From: Bondarzewia mesenterica
Taxonomy: Eukaryota; Basidiomycota; Agaricomycetes; Russulales; Bondarzewiaceae
NCBI GenBank assembly: GCA_004802705.1
Contig: SGPL01000082.1
Coordinates: 1-64,000 of the forward strand
DNA: 64,000 bases
Direction: 5' to 3'
How positions within the stretch are numbered: position 1 is the first letter of the stretch; the number at the start of each line of letters is the position of its first letter. A program made the position numbers and the translations under genes. Shown here piece by piece: positions 12,501-24,086 of this stretch. The notes below the pieces were generated by a model. It had not been told where the DNA came from, ran no database searches, and was given only the letters and a program-made list of their open reading frames with translations.

Positions 12501-15500
12501 TGTCATCAGTCCGTATGCATGAACCCAAGTTGAGCGTGCCAAGGAACTGAAGATCAGCGGGCTCCGGGCTGAGAACATCGACCCATTCGAACGACAAGGA
12601 CTGGACAATCTCGATGATGCGCATATGGGCCTGACCGACCTCGTGGAAAGGCTTGAACATCTCGTCTTCCCAGTCCTCCTCCTCATATTGCTCTTCCTCG
12701 TTGCCATAGATAAGGTCCAACAACTCTCCAACGCTTTTGAAGTGTCCACGGTTTGTCAAGATATGAAGATCCAGAGCGACGAGGTCGAAAATGTAGGATC
12801 TGAGGCGTAGGAATGCAGTAAGTGAAGTTACTGTCGAAAGCACTCGAGCACCGTCACGGTATTGGACCTCAACGGTTGGAATGGAACGGGCTGCAGGAAC
12901 TTTGGCAGGAAGAGCAGCTAGCTGGCGGGCAAAGAAATCTTCCCGAGTACGTAGATATCGCAGGGTGAATTCAGACGTCTGTGGATGCATGCACAGCTGG
13001 TACACGATACGATAGAATCGTTCGGCAAGTTCAGGGATAACAATGAACAAGGGTTCAGTGTGGGTGACCTGATGCCGACGCTCTTTTCCCTTTGTCTTGA
13101 GTCTTGGCACGCCCATATTGACCCAGTCCAGGATGGCATGGATAGACGCCCTCTGAGAACCCAAAGCATGAGGATCTTGAATTTGCTGAACATTCGTTGA
13201 ACCTAAAAGGAGCAAATGGCCAACATTTGGGTAGGCAGATCCAGTCTGCGTGTTCTGGAAGAGCAACTCGAGAGCTGCGATTCTAACTGCTTGAGGAAGG
13301 CCTGCGGGGATGTCCTCAAGATCGGGAGCGCCAGCGCCAGTGTACTGCTCGGCATTTGCCTCCGCGTCCACGACATCGTCCAAATTCTCGGCATCCAAAA
13401 CCTTACGGTACCCGTCAATAATGCGCGCAGAATCACTGCTCCGCTCGAGCAAGGTGGTGAGGTTGGGGAAGGCAGTTGACTTTGTGAGCAGTGTGAGTAT
13501 CTTGACAGAGAGAAGTGCGAGTTCCGGGTGCGACGGATAGGTTATGTATGCAGCTACTGCTGGCGCGTAGTTGGGTGCAAATGACATTGCGTGATCAAAC
13601 CTGATGAAGTAGGAGCGCGGATGAATAGGCCCAACTATTGGCGGATTGTTGACCTCGGAGAGCAAGGGAATGACAACATCCAAGAAAATATCCTGGATCT
13701 CAAGAACGCGATAGATAATCCTGAGAACCCTGATGATAGTAGTCTTGAAAATTGGTTCCTCTTCATCCATTGACTTATCAAACCCTTCAATCCCATCCAC
13801 GAGGTACGCTAAGAGGCTGCTCTGTAGCGGTGAATTTGACAGGAGCCTCTGCATGATGTCGAACCCTGGGTGGGTCAGCAAAGACAAAAACACATCCCCT
13901 TTCACCTGTTTCTCTTCTCCAGATGTCGTCAACGACTCCAAATCATAGCTGGCCAGACAGCGCTCGATGAACGCCAAACATAGGTCGTTCATTTGCCATC
14001 TTTCCTTCGGCACTTGATACTCCCGACTAGAGATGTTCTGGAATACTTGGTCCACCACGAACGACACAAACGGGGCAATCCCAGGCTGACGGTATGGCTG
14101 GCCTAAGCTCTCCGGAATAGTGGCGATCGGCTCCGTATCAGTCACCCGGCTCCTCAATGGCACACGTTTGGGCGTATGGATGAGAGTACAGATCAACTTG
14201 AGGAACGGAATCGTCTCCGGATATAGATGGCTTGGCTCCTCGACCATCTCCAACTCCGACTCCACACCCCTCTTCGCAAGGCTGCCTCCACCGCGTACAT
14301 TGATCACCTCCAAGCGTTCCAATGACAACCATACAGTACGGCATATTTCGACGCCAGAAGAACCTGCACCAGGTTCACAGAATGCTGCCAGAGCCGCGAA
14401 CACGGAGCCTTTCAGCTCGATAGGGCCCCCAATAGGCAAGAGCCCAATCAGGGTCTGGATTGCGCGCAGATGGACGTGGCCACTCAACGCGGTACGCGCC
14501 CCAACTGAGTACGATGCAACGGTCGAAAGCAGGCGGAGGAAGCATTGCGCCAGGTATACATCCTTTTCCGTCAGCTTCAATTGTTGTTGATGTTGGTGTT
14601 GATGAGAGGCCATCACATCGGTTTGAGAACCTAGAGAGATGAATGAGGGTTGAGCCTGTCGGGCACTGCTGGGCGTAGTCGTCCAAGACTCTAATAGACC
14701 AAAGATCGTGCTCCAAGAGGCCACAACCCCACTGCCGTAGGGCACGCTGCCAGATGGTGACAGCATGTTCCCTTGAATGACCTCTCCATTCCCTCGGGCC
14801 AAGAAGTTGTACGCCAGTCCGCTGCACTGCTGACCCTTTGCCAGACCCGCAATCATGTCGTACAGCGCAATGGAAACATCCACGTCCCGTGGCTGTGTCG
14901 ACCAAACAGCCCATTGCAAGAACGCAGGAAGCTTTCCAGCTGTCGATTCAACCTGCTCCATATACGACATCTGTTGCAGGTCTGGAAGGTTACAACCCCA
15001 AAACTGAAGAGCTCGATCCGGTGGCAACGAAGAGTATAGAATGCCGATGAAGGAAAAGAGCATGGCGATGTCGTTGCGTGGGGCATGCATCTTGTCCGGT
15101 TCCACGCGCGCAGTCGACGCACGGAATACTCGCGACCTGTCGGATCGCGCGTTGGCGAGGATGAAGTCCTCCTGCCGTTGCTTGATTTTGCGGAGCTCTG
15201 AAGAGGCATGCGTGATCACCGATCGAACTAGTGTCTCAAACGCGTTGAGCACAGCCAGCCTGAAATCCTCTCCAGGCACTCTCTGTTGTTGCTCTGGATC
15301 TGGATTGCGAAGGACAGATCCAGCGAAGGAGCCTGACGGAAAGGGAGTCTCACGTTTCTGCAGTGCAGCGACAGAAGAAGCGAGATATGTGAACGCATCA
15401 CCCTGCACGGCGTTCCACACGTTCGTCTCAAGCTCGTCGGTCTTGAACCCCTCCTTATGTTCCAGCTTCGAGTCGCGGTGCCGTGCCTCCGTCAAAAAGA

Positions 15501-16992
15501 GCGTCCATTTGAGCAGAATTGCAGCCTTCAGTCCTGGCTCGCTCCACTCGGCGGATGGATTGAGTTTGCTCTTCATGGCAGTAAGTGTCGATGGATGAGT
15601 AGCCAAACTCTGACGCGCCTTGCTCTCTGGAGCCTCAGCGTCAACAGGGTCGAATGAGACAAAAAGAGAAGTAAGGAGATAATATGTCATGGAGTGATGA
15701 GGATTTTGCTGCAGCCAAGGGACAATGCGTTCGACTTCATACGGAGAAAGGTAGCCTATTCGCGCAATGAGGTAGAGGACGGTGGCCAGAGAACGGCGCT
15801 CGTACTTGAGTGAGTCTAGTCGTGCAGCGAGGACGTCTTGACCCAGAGTTATATTGGTCCCTATACATGGAAAGTTCAGTCATCTGTATTAGGAATTATG
15901 TTTTAGAAATTTAATCGCTTTGTGGGAGGCGCAGCTCACGGAAAGTACGCAAGGTGCAAAGTAACAGCACACGAAAGAAATGAAAAGAAGCATTCAACCG
16001 TCCTTGACGACGAAGGTGGCGCTGCCACAGGCTTTAGTAGGTGTAAGTTCATACGATTCGCTCGCCTGCAAAACACAAAGCCCGTATGTTCTGGGTACCT
16101 CTCGACAAGGTACACCAAGTAAGCAGCAATGAAACGTGAGAACGCCAAAACTCCCGAGATCATTCGCCCAGCATATCCAGGCCCCAGTTCGCAGACACCA
16201 AACCCATACTTCACAGCATATCACGAGCGCAAATTGGAAACGCCTACCTTCCCTGCGAAGTGCGTGCCCACAAAGCGACTTACAGCCCAAAAGCAGAACA
16301 GAGCAATAACATACCTTGAATGTTTGTATTGGATCCCGCGCTCTGTTTCGCCGCTTGCGCCTTTGTTATTGTCGGTTCCAGATTCTCGATCTCCAACAAA
16401 ATCTTGCGTGCCAAACTCTGATCTCCTGTCGGTAGGCCTCCTTCCTTTTCTATGAGTGGGAGGATTTGTCGCTGCACGAATGCACCCAATCGTGTATAGA
16501 TTGGAGGAGCATCTGCTGAGCCAGCTGCCTCGGTGGCCTCAAGCAGAAAGCGCAGACATTCTACGAGTTCGCGGCGTCTACGATGATGTTCGAGGATGAC
16601 CTCTTCCAGAATATGAGTTGGACTGAGGTTGGGGTTGGTCGAGATGACATGTTGCATGAGTCCGGCGACGTAGCGTTCGGAGCAGTCAAGAGCTTGGGCG
16701 AGGTAGATGACTTGCGTGGCAAAGTCGTTATTGACGGCCATCTGGCGACCTTTTACGGTGATTTTCCCTGGATCCGTGCACACAATGAAGGCTGTAAAAA
16801 TCCACGATAATAATTTGACGCACCACCTTGCAATTCCCTTCGTTCTGCATCACTTCGTGGGGGTACATCGTACAATTTGACTAGCGCGGGTCTGTACTGA
16901 ACGAGCTGATCGAACAGTTCCTTCTCGTCTCCAGAGCCTCTGGACCCAAGAAGATATGATAAGTTGGTGCGCAATGGGGAAACTGGCTCCAT
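9573..16992 (-). CDS. NUP192: nucleoporin Nup192/Nup205
   Basis: Large alpha-helical scaffold nucleoporin of the inner ring of the nuclear pore complex, about 2,100 residues. Start ATG is at 16992-16990; stop TGA is at 9575-9573. Exon 1 (16827-16992), exon 2 (16315-16791) and a very long exon 3 (11295-15860) are clear. At least seven smaller exons carry the C-terminus. Family landmarks: V-I-Y-L-A-Q-A-L-D-C-S-E-R near the start, T-N-I-T-L-G-Q-D-V-L-A-A-R-L-D at the exon 2/3 junction, and I-Q-R-Y-H-Q-L-F-M-P-A-L-Q-L-V near the end. The final exon carries D-Y-E-S-T-E-C-D-W-R and the terminal V-Y-G-E-K-A-L. The intron at 15861-16314 is 454 bases, far longer than all others in the gene, and contains an open minus-strand stretch. 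NUP192 and the first GH79 gene are divergent. Confidence 0.93.
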
Positions 16993-17617
16993 GGAAAGAA
17001 CGTGAAGGAAGGGGGAAAGAGAGGTGGAATTGATTTGAAGAACAGAGGACGCGCCTTAGCCAAATGACGCGCCTCTCCTCGACTAAATAAGGAAACACAC
17101 GTAGTTGGTGGCCTTGTTCAGTTCGACAAGCACCATGCTCTCCTTCCTCGCTGAAGTATTGAACGCTGACGTTGAACGTGAACCCTCAACGTAACTTAGT
17201 TTTGATGGAGATGTTTGAGTTTATTCTTTGCGTGGACTTTATGAGGTCAGTGACAACCCAGTACGAATTCATATTGCTGTCTACGAGATGCGGCCCGACA
17301 GCAACCACAGCGGCTGCAAATTCGCTGCCTTTTTATTTTATTTTATTTGGGCATCTACTATTTACGTAGTAGAGTGACTGATCTACCCCAAATGTCATCC
17401 TGCGGCTACGTTTGCATATTTTTGGAGACCTTACTGATCTTTAGAAACTCAGTGTAAGTCCACAAACAGCCCAAGTCACCGCCAGTGGCGTTGCAACGGT
17501 AACCACGTGGTTGCCGAAGGTGCCGGTCAGATCAGGGAGTCCCGCAGCCCCCTTACATACCTTTCTTATAGTTTCTCAATTTACGACTGCGCATTCAGTG
17601 CGCAGAACTACCGCAAC
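16993..17617. other. divergent promoter region (NUP192 / GH79-1)
   Basis: 625 bases between the start codons of NUP192 (-) and the first GH79 gene (+). It contains an A/T-rich tract around 17330-17350. No gene, repeat or RNA structure was recognised. Confidence 0.5.
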
Positions 17618-20007
17618 ATGCGTTTTCTCTCTTTTGCACTCGCTCTCACTGGGCTTGTCGATGCCCAGATGACCGTATATGAGCCCCAGGGTCAGGTCAT
17701 CTTCGGCGGAACGGAATCAGCGTCTGGTACAACGACAGCCTCGGCGGCGGCAGCTACATACACTGGCGCTGCTGCGTACGATCCAACCGTCCTCAATGCT
17801 CCTGCAGTCCCCAATCCAGCGCCGAATACGTCATTCGAGATCCAGTTGTACAGCGGGGGGATGAATGGGTTGTCCATTCAACACACAGGCGCATTCTACG
17901 GCTTCTCCATAGAAATGTCCGTGTCCAACCAAATATGTGAGTTCTCTGTCACTGCTCTCTACCTTTGTACGCTTGATGAAACCGTTTGATAGTGGGGAAG
18001 AACAGGTGTGTGTCCAATCATCGTCTTCGTACCGTCGACCCCCTGACCGTCCCGCGCTAGCTCATTCCTCCAAGTTCCCTTTTTGAATCTGCTCGCCAAC
18101 ATCGTGGAGCGCGCTGGTTGGGTCCAGATTCGTGTTGGTGGTAACAGCCAAGAGTCTGCCGTCTTGGTCGACTCATTGCCGAATGGCCTGATCCTCCAAA
18201 AAGACACGCAGAATACCTCGGGCACGACGAAGACACCGCCTCTGGACTACACAAGGGATCTCATGTACATGATGAACAACATATCCTCCTTAGTTAATGC
18301 GCGCTGGTTCTTGGGTAAGATTATTAGAATGCGACACAAACCCATCGAACGTATATACTTACCTGATAAAAGGTATTCCATTCTTCAATACAACACCTTT
18401 CTCCCTCTCGATAATGGAAGCCGGTGAAGCAATCCTGGGTGATAGATTGTTAGGCTTCCAGGCAGGCAACGAACCGGACTTATACGCTGCTCACCAGCAT
18501 CGGCCAAGTGTAAGTCTATACAACTTATGAGTAGTGAAATGACACTCACCTGATCCGGGCAGAACTACACCGCTTTCGACTACTTCGGTGAGATGGCTGT
18601 GCTCATCGACCAAATCGCCAGCGATGGCAGCATACCCAATCGAAACAACATCTTGCTCTCGCCCAGCATTGCTGAAGGTACTTGGTCACCTGAGGAGGTG
18701 TGGAATACTGGACTTGCTACCACATTCTCTAGCAGCCTTTACTCTCTGTCTGTCGAACGGTGAGCAAATGTGATGATTTTGATCCATTCGTTCGCACACT
18801 CACCTAATTCTGTCGTCAGATACCCAACGGACAATTGTGCTGCACAGTTCAATACCGGCGCTGCCATCATACAACCCCAGGACGTCTTCCCTAGCTTTTT
18901 GAACCACTCCTCGGGGCAGAACATGGTCTCACCTTATACCAACTCCACTCTCTTTGCCCAACAAGTTGGAAAGCCCTTCATGATGTTCGAGACGAACACG
19001 GCCTCTTGCGGAGGCTTTGCTGGTGTCAGTAACAGTTTTGGCGCAGCCCTCTGGGCTCTCGACTATGGCCTGCAGATGGCATACGTTAACTTTACCGGCG
19101 CGCTCCTTCACGCTGGTGGACAGAACGCTTACTACAATCCCTTCACCCCTCCCCCGACAAACCAGTCCTCGTTCCGTCAATGGACGGTGGGGCCGGTATA
19201 TTACTCAGCCCTGGTGATGGCTGAAATCCTAGGCCCCAGTAACACGTCGCAGGTCGTTGACTTGTTCGCGAACTCGAACAACATCTTCACTCCCGCGTAT
19301 GCCATTTACGAGAATGGGAACCCGACGAAGGTGGCGTTATTCAACTACGTGACGGACTCATCCGGGTCCTCCAATTATACCGCTGCTATCGCTGTTGGTG
19401 GCGGGAGCACCGGCCAGACTAGCGCGACCCCGTCGTCTGTCAAAGTCAAGTAAGTGTGGACACCTTTACAGATATTCCGGAACACTTGACACGACGTATT
19501 GGCAGATACCTGAGCGCCTCATCCGTGGCTTCTATTACCGACTTCACTTGGGCTGGTCAGGTAAATGTTTTCTCAGCTCAGTATCTAAATTGTAGCCAGA
19601 CACTTACCTGCTTTGCTAAGACTTTCGGAAATAACTTCCAAGCCGATGGTCGATTGCAGGGCAACCTTGACGTGAAGACTGTGCAATGCGATACGACCAC
19701 CGGCACCTGCTCAGTGCAAGTTCCAGCACCTGGCTTCGCGCTTGTCTTCCTCAACGAAGATTCGTTCAGCGAAGTATCGCCATCATCAACCGTGACCTAC
19801 CCCACAACTATCCAGACGAAGGCCGTAAACACGATTCAAGTTGACCCCTCCGTGCTCGCCACATCAAACGGACACAGTGGTATGGCTGATCATCTGGGCA
19901 CGACAAGTGCTGGGAGCAGCGGGGCACTGGGTGTGACCCAAGCTGTACCTGGAGCGTTGACGCTTTTCATGCTTGCGGCGGGTGCTTGGGTTGTGGCCAG
20001 GAGATAA
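17618..20007 (+). CDS. secreted GH79 beta-glucuronidase-like enzyme, copy 1
   Basis: Glycoside hydrolase family 79 (beta-glucuronidase/heparanase clan), expected to cleave glucuronic acid from arabinogalactan or other cell-wall glycans. About 560 residues. A signal peptide (M-R-F-L-S-F-A-L-A-L-T-G-L-V-D-A) ends before Q-M-T-V-Y. Exon 1 runs 17618-17936, and a 13-base exon lies at 17993-18005. Later exons carry F-L-N-L-L-A-N-I-V-E-R-A-G-W-V-Q and the acid/base motif A-G-N-E-P-D. The nucleophile region is M-F-E-T-N-T-A-S-C-G-G, followed by the C-terminal beta-sandwich. Many N-x-S/T sites fit secretion. The end (P-G-A-L-T-L-F-M-L-A-A-G-A-W-V-V-A-R-R) is a short hydrophobic tail like a GPI-anchor signal, so the enzyme may be wall- or membrane-attached (inference). 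It is a tandem paralogue of the next gene. Confidence 0.9.
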
Positions 20008-21193
20008 GTATTTGCATTTGCGCCCTACGACTCTGTGTTATATTTGAACAGGCAGATGGGCCTGTTGGCTCGGTGGATGACCAGATTGATATTTTATTGG
20101 ACGATATGGTGGATGGACAGACCTATTAGCGTTATCCGATCTTGTTCGCGTTTCCTTGTCCTCGCAATGCCAACTGAAGCCATTCTTTTCTGTTCTGGAT
20201 TAATTCAGATAGCTGACTTGATTCATGTTGTATGAGGAAGCTGCACTTTGATAAAATGACATCCTTACCTAGTATCCTATACCTGTCTCCCTACTAACGC
20301 CACTGACCCGAATTCTCCAAGCACTATTTTCTACTAGACGCCGGATGTGTGTTCAGGTGAGTATCTTGTCGCGCAATTAAGCAAGAACTGACCATACTTG
20401 CGGATTCAAAAGCGTCGAATGCAGGTTCTTCTACAGTCAAGCCTCATGGAGGTCGTGGTGGAAGGGTATCAAAGGCATCTCGTTTTGCATGCAGATTTGC
20501 TCTTAACTCTAGTGCTCCACCGCCGAGCCTTCTTGGCATCGGCTACATGCGACCGCCTTACCGCCTTCAGACCCTCCTCAATATGATGCCCTCCCTGATC
20601 ACGTATTTGTTAGAAAGCTCCTGTGCTCAGATTTTCTGTTGCCGATGCAGACCAGGAGCAAGGTATTGGAAAGCTGACCTGACTTACAGTGCATGGTTCG
20701 CAAATTCCTGGCACTGCAGCAAAAAAGCATCCAGTCGCGACGGCGCGTGACAACAGGTACCCGTGAATTCCCATCACATTTTCGATCGGTTTCTCAGTGT
20801 GATGGGATTTGTCATGCCATTTTTGGCTTGGCATGCATTAATCTTCAGTGAGTGCCTCACTTTCCAGTTCAAAGCTTACCTTTTTTGCGGACATCCAACG
20901 GCTATAGAGGTATTCATGCGCATGTCTCGCATTGACAGTATCGAAAAATAGCTTGCGGTATTCCAAGTTCAACGGGACATCCACCTCAAATTGGGTGTGG
21001 CGGAGAATATACAGCGGAACACATTGGTGCCGAACATAAGCGGAGACCTCGGTATCTTCGATGCGATCTTAGTGGGTTTTACTTGGTCCAAGGACTCCTG
21101 GTTGTCACCGACCTGTTGTCACTCCTTTGCTTTCTGTAATCCTCTCACGATCCCAGACATCCTCTGCACGGTTTGCGTGCAACACCACTCATC
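20008..21193. other. spacer between GH79 paralogues
   Basis: About 1.2 kb. I found no third GH79 copy. The plus strand between about 20411 and 20600 stays open in one frame with a Gly/Arg/Pro-rich then hydrophobic reading, but without a start, splice context or recognisable motif. The promoter of the second GH79 gene must lie in the right half. Confidence 0.45.
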
Positions 21194-23645
21194 ATGCGTT
21201 TACCGCTCCTCTCTTTTTCACTAACATGCGCCGGGCTCGCGCATGCCCAGATGACAGTGTATCATCCACAGAATGGTCAAGTGATTTTCGGGGGCAACTC
21301 GTCGGGATCGTCCACTGGCACTTATACAGCGAGCGCGGCGGCAGCGTCTTACACTGGTGCCGCTGCCTACAATCCCACTATACTCACCGCACCTGCCGTA
21401 CCCAACCCTGCACCAAATACCTCATTCGGCATAGAATTGACGAGCGGGGGTATCAATGGTCTTTCAATCAAGCAGAGTGGTGCATTCTATGGATTTTCAA
21501 TAGAAATGTCCGTAGCGAATCAAGTTTGTGAGTACAACGGTCGCTTTTGAGAGTGAATTGTTGACAGCAACTTGTGTGTTAGTGGGACGGAACAGGTACG
21601 ACAATGAGAGAATATGATCCATGGCAGTCCATAGCGGAGCTAATAGTCTGCGCTAGTTCCTTCATACAGGTCCCCTTTCTCAATCTGTTGGCCAACATCG
21701 TGGAACGTGCGGGATGGGTCCAGGTCCGTGTCGGCGGTAATACACAGGAATCGGCAATGCTCGTCGACAGTCTGCCAAATGGAACTATTCTTGCCAAAGA
21801 CTACTCGAAAGTCACGGGCACAACCCAGACACCTCCACTGGAATACACGAGAGACCTGATGTACATGATGAACAATGTATCGTCGCTTGTGAACGCTCGA
21901 TGGTACCTCGGTGAGGCCGAAGTAAATGTATAAAGTAGCCTGTTGCTCATGTCTTGCAGGCATTCCGTTCTTCAATACAACGCCTTTCTCGTTGGATATC
22001 GTCGGAGCAAGCCAACAGATTCTGGGCGATCGGCTGCTGGCCTTCCAGGCTGGTAACGAACCAGATCAATACCCGAATCATGCTCATCGATCGGTCGTAT
22101 GTTTCTCAATTCCTGTCTACTTTTCCAGCTTAAGACCAGTATGTCGCGAACAGGGTTATGGGCCCTACAATTACTTTGGAGAAATCAGTGATCTCGTGAA
22201 TCAAGTTCAGCAAGATCAAAATATCATCAAGCGCGATGGCATTATCCTGACCCCTAGCATCTCTTATGGTTTTTGGCAACCGGAGGACGTGTGGAATACG
22301 AACATCGTCTCTGCGTTCTCATCCAGCATTGCGGCCCTCACCGTTGAGCGGTATGACATATTGACGATCCTTAACTTGCGGTACATAGGCTGACTAGGCT
22401 TGCTGATCGCAGTTATCCAAACAACAATTGCGTCGCGCAATTCAATCTGACTAACGCAGGTCCGCCGGTAGACCCGCAAGCGGTGTTCCCCGATTACCTC
22501 AATCACACCGCCGGACAGAACCTAGTACAGCCCTACATCAACTCCACCCTCTTCGCTCAACAGGTGGGAAAACCCTTTATCATGTTTGAGACCAATACGG
22601 CGTCCTGTGGTGGTTTCCCTGGCATCAGCGACAGCTTTGGTGCAGCTCTCTGGGCTCTCGACTATGGTCTCCAGATGGCATACGGCAACTTCACGGGCGC
22701 GCTCCTCCATATCGGTGGACAGAATGCGTTTTATAATGCTTTCACTCCTCCTCCGACGAATCAGTCCTCGTTCCGCCAGTGGACGATCGGGCCTGCTTAC
22801 TATGCGGCGCTCGTCATGTCGGAGGCTCTTGGCCCCAGCAACGCGTCGCAGGTCGCGGACTTGTTCCCTAATAACGCCGATATCTATACCCCCGCATATG
22901 CGATTTACGAGAACGGCAACCCGACGAAGGTGGCTTTGTTCAACTATATAACGGATCCGTCTGGGGCAACAGACATTAACGTGGCCATCTCTATCGGCGG
23001 TGGTCAAACCGGTCAGTCCAATGCTACACCTGCTCAGGTGAAGGTGAAGTAAGTGCACGCACTTTCTCCGCTCTGATGTTCGTTTTAACTCCTGGACCTT
23101 TTTGTGCGAAGATATTTGAATGCATCCTCTGTCTCTCAGAAGGGCGATTTCACATGGGCCGGACAGGCAAGTTGCTTCTCTTCCTGGGCGCCGTCGCACT
23201 GCATCCACGGCGGCTAATGTGTCAATTGTGCAGACTTTCGGAAACCACTTCGAGTCTGACGGACGTTTTGCAAGGCAACCTAGACGTCCAGACTGTCCAA
23301 TGCGATCAGAACGCAAACACATGTACGATCAAGGTGCCGGCACCGGGCTTCGCGCTCGTCTTCCTCACCCCCGACTCGCTGTCCCAGGTGACCCCGGGAG
23401 GAAGCATGACGTTCCCCACGACCTACGTGACCAAGACGATCAATACCGTCCTGGTTGATTCTTCCGTGCTGGCGACGTCGAATGGACATAGCGGTATGGT
23501 GAACTGGAAGGGCACTACGAGTTCCGGGAGCGGGGGGAAGGTCTCAGCAGCGATGCGCTTGGCAATGCCCGGTGCTCTGACGTTGTTCGCCACAGCCGCA
23601 GGTGCTTGGGTTTTGGGAAGGAGGTGGTTATGTTTCACTTCTTAA
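21194..23645 (+). CDS. secreted GH79 beta-glucuronidase-like enzyme, copy 2
   Basis: Tandem paralogue of the preceding gene with the same exon layout and the same landmarks. The signal peptide begins M-R-L-P-L-L-S-F-S-L and ends A-H-A before Q-M-T-V-Y. A 13-base exon (T-G-G-G-A-C-G-G-A-A-C-A-G) lies near 21583-21595. The acid/base motif is A-G-N-E-P-D-Q-Y and the nucleophile motif M-F-E-T-N-T-A-S-C-G-G. Near the 3' end, the intron that starts at 23166 has a GC donor (CAG|GCAAGT), whereas copy 1 has GT at the same place. The tail is again short and hydrophobic (P-G-A-L-T-L-F-A-T-A-A-G-A-W-V-L-G-R-R) but runs a few residues further (W-L-C-F-T-S). An upstream non-ATG extension of the frame exists; I chose ATG 21194 because it opens the signal peptide. 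Confidence 0.9.
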
Positions 23646-24086
23646 TCTTTCTTGCATTCGTTGTACCGGCTGCCCGCGGTATCTTTGGGACGATTTTCTG
23701 TAATTTACATGGACCTTGAGCATACGTTCTGCTAGTTAGGGCACTTTGTAACTAGCCTTCATAAACACAAACTGCAGTCATTCCTTGCTTTTTATTTCTT
23801 CTGAACGTCATGTAGGTTCGAACGAGAAGACAATAATTATTGAATGTCGAGGTAACATTACACGATTTCAACGAAAACGATAACAACAACTGTCTGCATC
23901 AGTAGATCATACTAGGACAAGGTATTACACGCAACGAGGGTGTACAAACGAGAATTCGGGATGAGGTAGCAACAGATGGAGCAAAATCCTGGTATATACA
24001 GATGGCAATGCAATGGGAGTGAAGAAATTCTCATAAAACGTAGACCACCATGGACACGGGAGGGAATCAAGAGTAAGGCCTCGCGC
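23646..24086. other. convergent intergenic spacer
   Basis: 441 bases between the stop codons of GH79 copy 2 (+) and the PPTase-like gene (-). A/T-rich, consistent with two 3' untranslated regions. No other feature was seen. Confidence 0.55.

Noticed and set aside
20330..20760. Third GH79 copy or small gene between the paralogues
   Set aside because: One frame is open for about 60 codons but matches no GH79 block and has no convincing start or end.
22522..23322. 266-codon open frame antisense to GH79 copy 2
   Set aside because: It mirrors highly conserved GH79 exons, spans their introns and has no motif of its own.
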